Origin: Sophora flavescens
Taxonomy: Eukaryota > Streptophyta > Magnoliopsida > Fabales > Fabaceae
Assembly: GCA_030762895.1 (NCBI GenBank)
Contig: JAUPTC010000015.1
Coordinates: forward strand, 2,212,395-2,276,394
Direction of reading: 5' to 3'
DNA: 64,000 bases
The notes below the pieces were generated by a model. The model was given only the letters and a program-made list of their open reading frames with translations. It was not told the DNA's origin and made no database searches. The position numbers were made by a program, and so were the translations under genes. Shown in pieces: positions 60,101 to 64,000 of this stretch; the stretch's first letter is position 1, and every line of letters begins with the position of its first letter.

Positions 60101-62426
60101 CAAACCCAAAATTTTGACCCAAAACCCAAATTTTAACCCCCAAAGCCCTAATTTTGACCCAAAACCCTATCTTAAACTCCAAACCCTAATTCAAACCCTA
60201 AACCGTAATTTTGATCCCAAACCCTAATTTTAACCCGAAACCCTAATTTTAACCCAAAGCCCTAATTTTGACCCGAAACCCTAATTTTAACCCTAATTTT
60301 GACCCAAAACCCTATTTTAAACTCAAAACCCAATTTCAAACCCTAAACCCTAATTTTAACCCAAAGCCCACATTTTGACCCAAAACCCAAATTTTAACCC
60401 AAACCCATTTTGACCCAAAACCCTATCTTAAACTCCAAACCCTAATTCAAACCCTAAACCGTAATTTTGATCCTAAATCCTAATTATAACCCAAAACCCT
60501 AATTTTAACCCAAAGCTCTAATTTTGACCCGAAACCCTAATTTTAACCCAAAATCCTAACTCTAACCGCATTTTTTTACCCAAAACCCTATTTTAAAATC
60601 AAAACCCTATTTCAAACCCGAAACCCTAATTTTAACCCAAAGCCCACATTTTGACCCAAAACCCAAATTTTAACCCCCAAAGCCCTAATTTTGACCCAAA
60701 ACCCTATCTTAAACTCCAAACACTAATTCAAACCCTAAACCGTAATTTTGATCCTAAACCCTAATTATAACCCAAAACCCTAATTTTAACCCAAAGCTCT
60801 AATTTTGACCCAAAACACTAATTTTAACCCAAAACCCTAACTCTAACCGCATTTTTTTTACCCAAAACCCTATTTTTAACTCAACCCTAATTCAAACCCT
60901 AAACCCTAATTTTGATCATAAACCCGAATTTTAACCCAAAACCCTAATTTTAACCCAAAGCCCTAACTTTGACCCGAAACCTTAATTTAAACTCAAAACC
61001 TTAATTTTGGTCCTAAACCCTAATTTTAACCCAAAACCCTAATTTTAACCCAAAGCCCTAATTTTGACTCGAAACCCTAATTTTAACCCATTTTTTACCC
61101 AAAACCCTATTTTAAACTCAAAACCATATTTCAACCATTAAACCCTAATTCTAACCCTATGTTTGACCCAAAACCCTATTTTTAACACAACCTAAATTCA
61201 AACCCTAAACCCTAATTTTGACGAAAAACCCTAATTTGGACCCAAAACCCAACTTTTGACCCAAAACCACAACTTGGACCCAAAACCCAAAATTTGACCC
61301 AAAGCCCTTATTTTGACCCTATTTTTGACCCAATATTTAAAACTCAAAACCTAATTTCAAACCTTAAACCCTAATTTTGACCCTAAACCCAAAATTCGAC
61401 CCAAAAACCAAATTTTGACATGAAAACCCTAAACCCAAAATTTGACCCAAAACCAAAATTTTAACCCGTCAAAGCCCTAATTTTGACCCAAAACCCTATT
61501 TTAAACTCCAAACCCTAATTCAAACCCTAAACCGTAATTTTGATCCCAAACCCTAATTTTAATCCAAAACCCTAATTTTAACCTAAAGCCCTAATTTTGA
61601 CCCGAAACCCTAATTTTAACCCTAATTTTGACCCAAAACCCTATTTTAAACTCAAAACCCAATTTCAAACCCTAAACCCTAATTTTAACCCAAAGCCCAC
61701 ATTTTGACCCAAAACCCAAATTTTAACCCCACAACTTTCAAAACCCTATCTTAAACTCCAAACCCTAATTCAAACCCTAAACCGTAATTTTGATCCTAAA
61801 TCCTAATTATAACCCAAAACCCTAATTTTAACCCAAAGCTCTAATTTTGACCCGAAACCCTAATTTTAACCCAAAATCCTAACTCTAACCGCATTTTTTT
61901 ACCCAAAACCCTATTTTAAAATCAAAACCCTATTTCAAACCCGAAACCCTAATTTTAACCCAAAGCCCACATTTTGACCCAAAACCCAAATTTTAACCCC
62001 CAAAGCCCTAATTTTGACCCAAAACCCTATCTTAAACTCCAAACACTAATTTAAACCCTAAACCGTAATTTTGATCCTAAACCCTAATTATAACCCAAAA
62101 CCCTATTTTTACCCACCTTTCCCACCATTTTACCCACCTAACCTAACCCTTTTTTCCAAAACCCTATTTTTAACTCAACCCTAATTCAAACCCTAAACCC
62201 TAATTTTGATCATAAACCCGAATTTTAACCCAAAACCCTAATTTTAACCCAAAGCCCTAACTTTGACCCGAAACCTTAATTTAAACTCAAAACCCTAATT
62301 TTAACACAAAACCCTAATTTTAACCCAAAGCCCTAATTTTGACCTGAAACCCTAATTTTAACCCATTTTTTACCCAAAACCCTATTTTAAACTCAAAACC
62401 ATATTTCAACCATTAAACCCTAATTC
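39121..62426 (-). repeat. Telomere-like satellite with ~1.31-kb higher-order repeat, C-rich on plus strand
   Basis: Over 23 kb without any gene. Base units are 19-mers such as CCCTAATTTTAACCCAAAA and CCCTAATTTTGACCCAAAA. Longer order is clear from the landmark AACTCTAACCGCATTTTTT: the first-type copy occurs at 39181, 40495, 41804, 44078, 45331, 46656, 47970, 50783, 52689, 53998, 55332, 56664, 57943, 60558 and 61881. Single-step spacings are 1253-1334 bp, most often 1309-1325. A second-type copy follows 281-282 bp later in many units (39462, 40776, 44359, 46937, 52970, 54280). Units include fixed variants such as AATTTGGACCCAAAACC and TTTTGACATGAAAACCC once per period. Patches at about 42.07-43.85, 49.2-49.7 and 51.0-52.5 kb are degraded and irregular. 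Confidence 0.95.
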
Positions 62427-62926
62427 NNNNNNNNNNNNNNNNNNNNNNNNNNNNNNNNNNNNNNNNNNNNNNNNNNNNNNNNNNNNNNNNNNNNNNNNNN
62501 NNNNNNNNNNNNNNNNNNNNNNNNNNNNNNNNNNNNNNNNNNNNNNNNNNNNNNNNNNNNNNNNNNNNNNNNNNNNNNNNNNNNNNNNNNNNNNNNNNNN
62601 NNNNNNNNNNNNNNNNNNNNNNNNNNNNNNNNNNNNNNNNNNNNNNNNNNNNNNNNNNNNNNNNNNNNNNNNNNNNNNNNNNNNNNNNNNNNNNNNNNNN
62701 NNNNNNNNNNNNNNNNNNNNNNNNNNNNNNNNNNNNNNNNNNNNNNNNNNNNNNNNNNNNNNNNNNNNNNNNNNNNNNNNNNNNNNNNNNNNNNNNNNNN
62801 NNNNNNNNNNNNNNNNNNNNNNNNNNNNNNNNNNNNNNNNNNNNNNNNNNNNNNNNNNNNNNNNNNNNNNNNNNNNNNNNNNNNNNNNNNNNNNNNNNNN
62901 NNNNNNNNNNNNNNNNNNNNNNNNNN
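62427..62926. other. Assembly gap (500 N)
   Basis: Exactly 500 N within satellite; true array length here is unknown. Confidence 0.98.
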
Positions 62927-64000
62927 CTAAACCCTATTTCAAACCCTAATTTGGAACCTAAACCCTAATTTGGAACCTAAACCCTAAATTTGACCCAGAA
63001 CCCTAATATCGACCCTAAAGCCAAATTCTAACCCTAAACACTAATTTTGACCCTAAACCCTAAATTTGACCCAGAACCCTAATTTCGACCCGAAACCCTA
63101 AAATTGACTCAAAACCCTTATTTTAACCTAGAACCCTAATTTTGACACGAAACCCTAATTTAAACTCAAATCTCTATTTCAAACCCTAAACCCTACTTTT
63201 GACCTAGAACCCTAATTTTGACCCGAAACCCTAATTTTAAACCAAAACCCAAATTCTAATCGTATTTTTGACCCAAAACCCAATTTGTAATTCAAAACCT
63301 TAATTCAAACCCTAAACTCTAATTTTGACCCAAAACCCTAATTTTGACCCAATACCAAAATTTTAACCCAAAACCCTAATTTTAACCCAAAGCACTACTA
63401 TTGACCCGAAACCCTAATTCAAACTCTAATTTTGACCCTAAACCCTAATTTTGACCCAGAATCCAAATTTTGACCCAAAACCCTTATTCTAACCCTATTT
63501 TGACCCAAAACCCTATTTTTAACTCAAAACCCTAATTCAAACCCTAAACCCTATTTTTGACCCAAAACCCTATTTCAAACCCTAAACCCTAATTTTGTCC
63601 CTAAACCCTAAATTTGACCCAGAACCCTAATTCTAACCCTAAGCCCTAATTTTAACCCAGAACCCTAATTTTGACCCAAAATCCTAATTTTAACCCAAGA
63701 CCCTTATTCTAACCCTATTTTTGACCCAAAAACCCTATTTTTAACTCAACCCGAATTCAAACCCTAAACCCTAATTTTGACCCTAAACCCAAAATTTGAC
63801 CCAAAAACCTAATTTTCACTCAAAACCCTAATGCAAACCCTAAACCCCTATGTTTGACCCAAAACCCTAAATTGGACCAAAAACCATAATTTTAACCCAA
63901 AGCCCTAATTTTGACCCAAAACCTTATTTTTGACCCACAATCCAATTTTAAACTCAAAAACCTATTTCAAACCCTAATTTGGACACTAAACCCTAAATTT
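62927..64000 (-). repeat. Telomere-like satellite, C-rich on plus strand (segment 5)
   Basis: Related 19-mer satellite without the AACTCTAACCGCA landmark. Favoured variants here are CCCTAATTTGGAACCTAAA, CCTAAATTTGACCCAGAAC and CCTTATTCTAACCCTATTTT. It is thus a different sub-array from 39121-62426 and runs off the window. No gene. Confidence 0.93.

Noticed and set aside
39121..64000. A true chromosome end (telomere)
   Set aside because: No uninterrupted run of CCCTAAA units; heptamers are degenerate and separated by A/T-rich linkers, with kb-scale organisation.
1..64000. Host protein-coding, tRNA or rRNA genes
   Set aside because: Every recognisable coding stretch belongs to a transposon; no cloverleaf or rRNA-like sequence noticed on either strand by eye.

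Overview
The window is repeat-dense plant nuclear DNA with no host gene that I can support. The plant assignment rests on four things: arrays built from degenerate Arabidopsis-type telomere heptamers (TTTAGGG/CCCTAAA); CACTA (En/Spm) transposons carrying the plant TNP2 / DUF4218 / DUF4216 set; a plant-type accessory ORF (PF03004-like, DUF8039-like, Ulp1); and long LTRs with a tRNA-Met-type primer-binding site. I cannot name the species. Three blocks of exactly 500 N (6955-7454, 38621-39120, 62427-62926) are scaffold joins of unknown true length, so the window is four contigs.

Layout. 1-6954: CACTA copy A on the minus strand, running off the left edge (Ulp1 protease, DUF8039-like and PF03004-like accessory exons, then TNP2 transposase with its ATG at 6503). 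7455-15239: telomere-like satellite, G-rich on the plus strand, split by a 4.0-kb solo LTR (9900-13920). 15240-18650: CACTA copy B on the plus strand, same family as A, with its 5' CACTA terminus, eight subterminal hairpins, a duplicated leader segment, a ~73-bp-spaced GC palindrome array and a TNP2 gene cut off at ~18650. 18651-23521: 5' part of a minus-strand LTR retroelement (tandem-repeat leader, PBS, 4.2-kb LTR). 23522-29035: more plus-strand G-rich satellite containing a ~2.2-kb tandem duplication. 29036-38620: CACTA element C, minus strand, a different family (CACTACAACAG terminus, four hairpins at exact 43-bp spacing, Ulp1, DUF8039, PF03004-like ORF, TNP2). 39121-62426: more than 23 kb of the same kind of satellite, now C-rich on the plus strand, organised in ~1.31-kb higher-order repeats. 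62927-64000: a further contig of related satellite.

How it fits together: this looks like a heterochromatic telomere-derived satellite domain used as a landing site by CACTA and long-LTR elements. Each CACTA element would encode its own transposase (TNP2) and an accessory protein thought to bind the subterminal repeats. All copies seen here are broken by frameshifts and nonsense codons, and element C's Ulp1 has lost its catalytic cysteine. The main points of interest are the satellite higher-order structure, the regular palindrome/hairpin arrays in the transposon control regions, a conserved hairpin around a GGTAAG site in both long LTRs, a chimeric CACTA-retroelement junction, and a duplicated satellite segment that preserves the empty site of element C.
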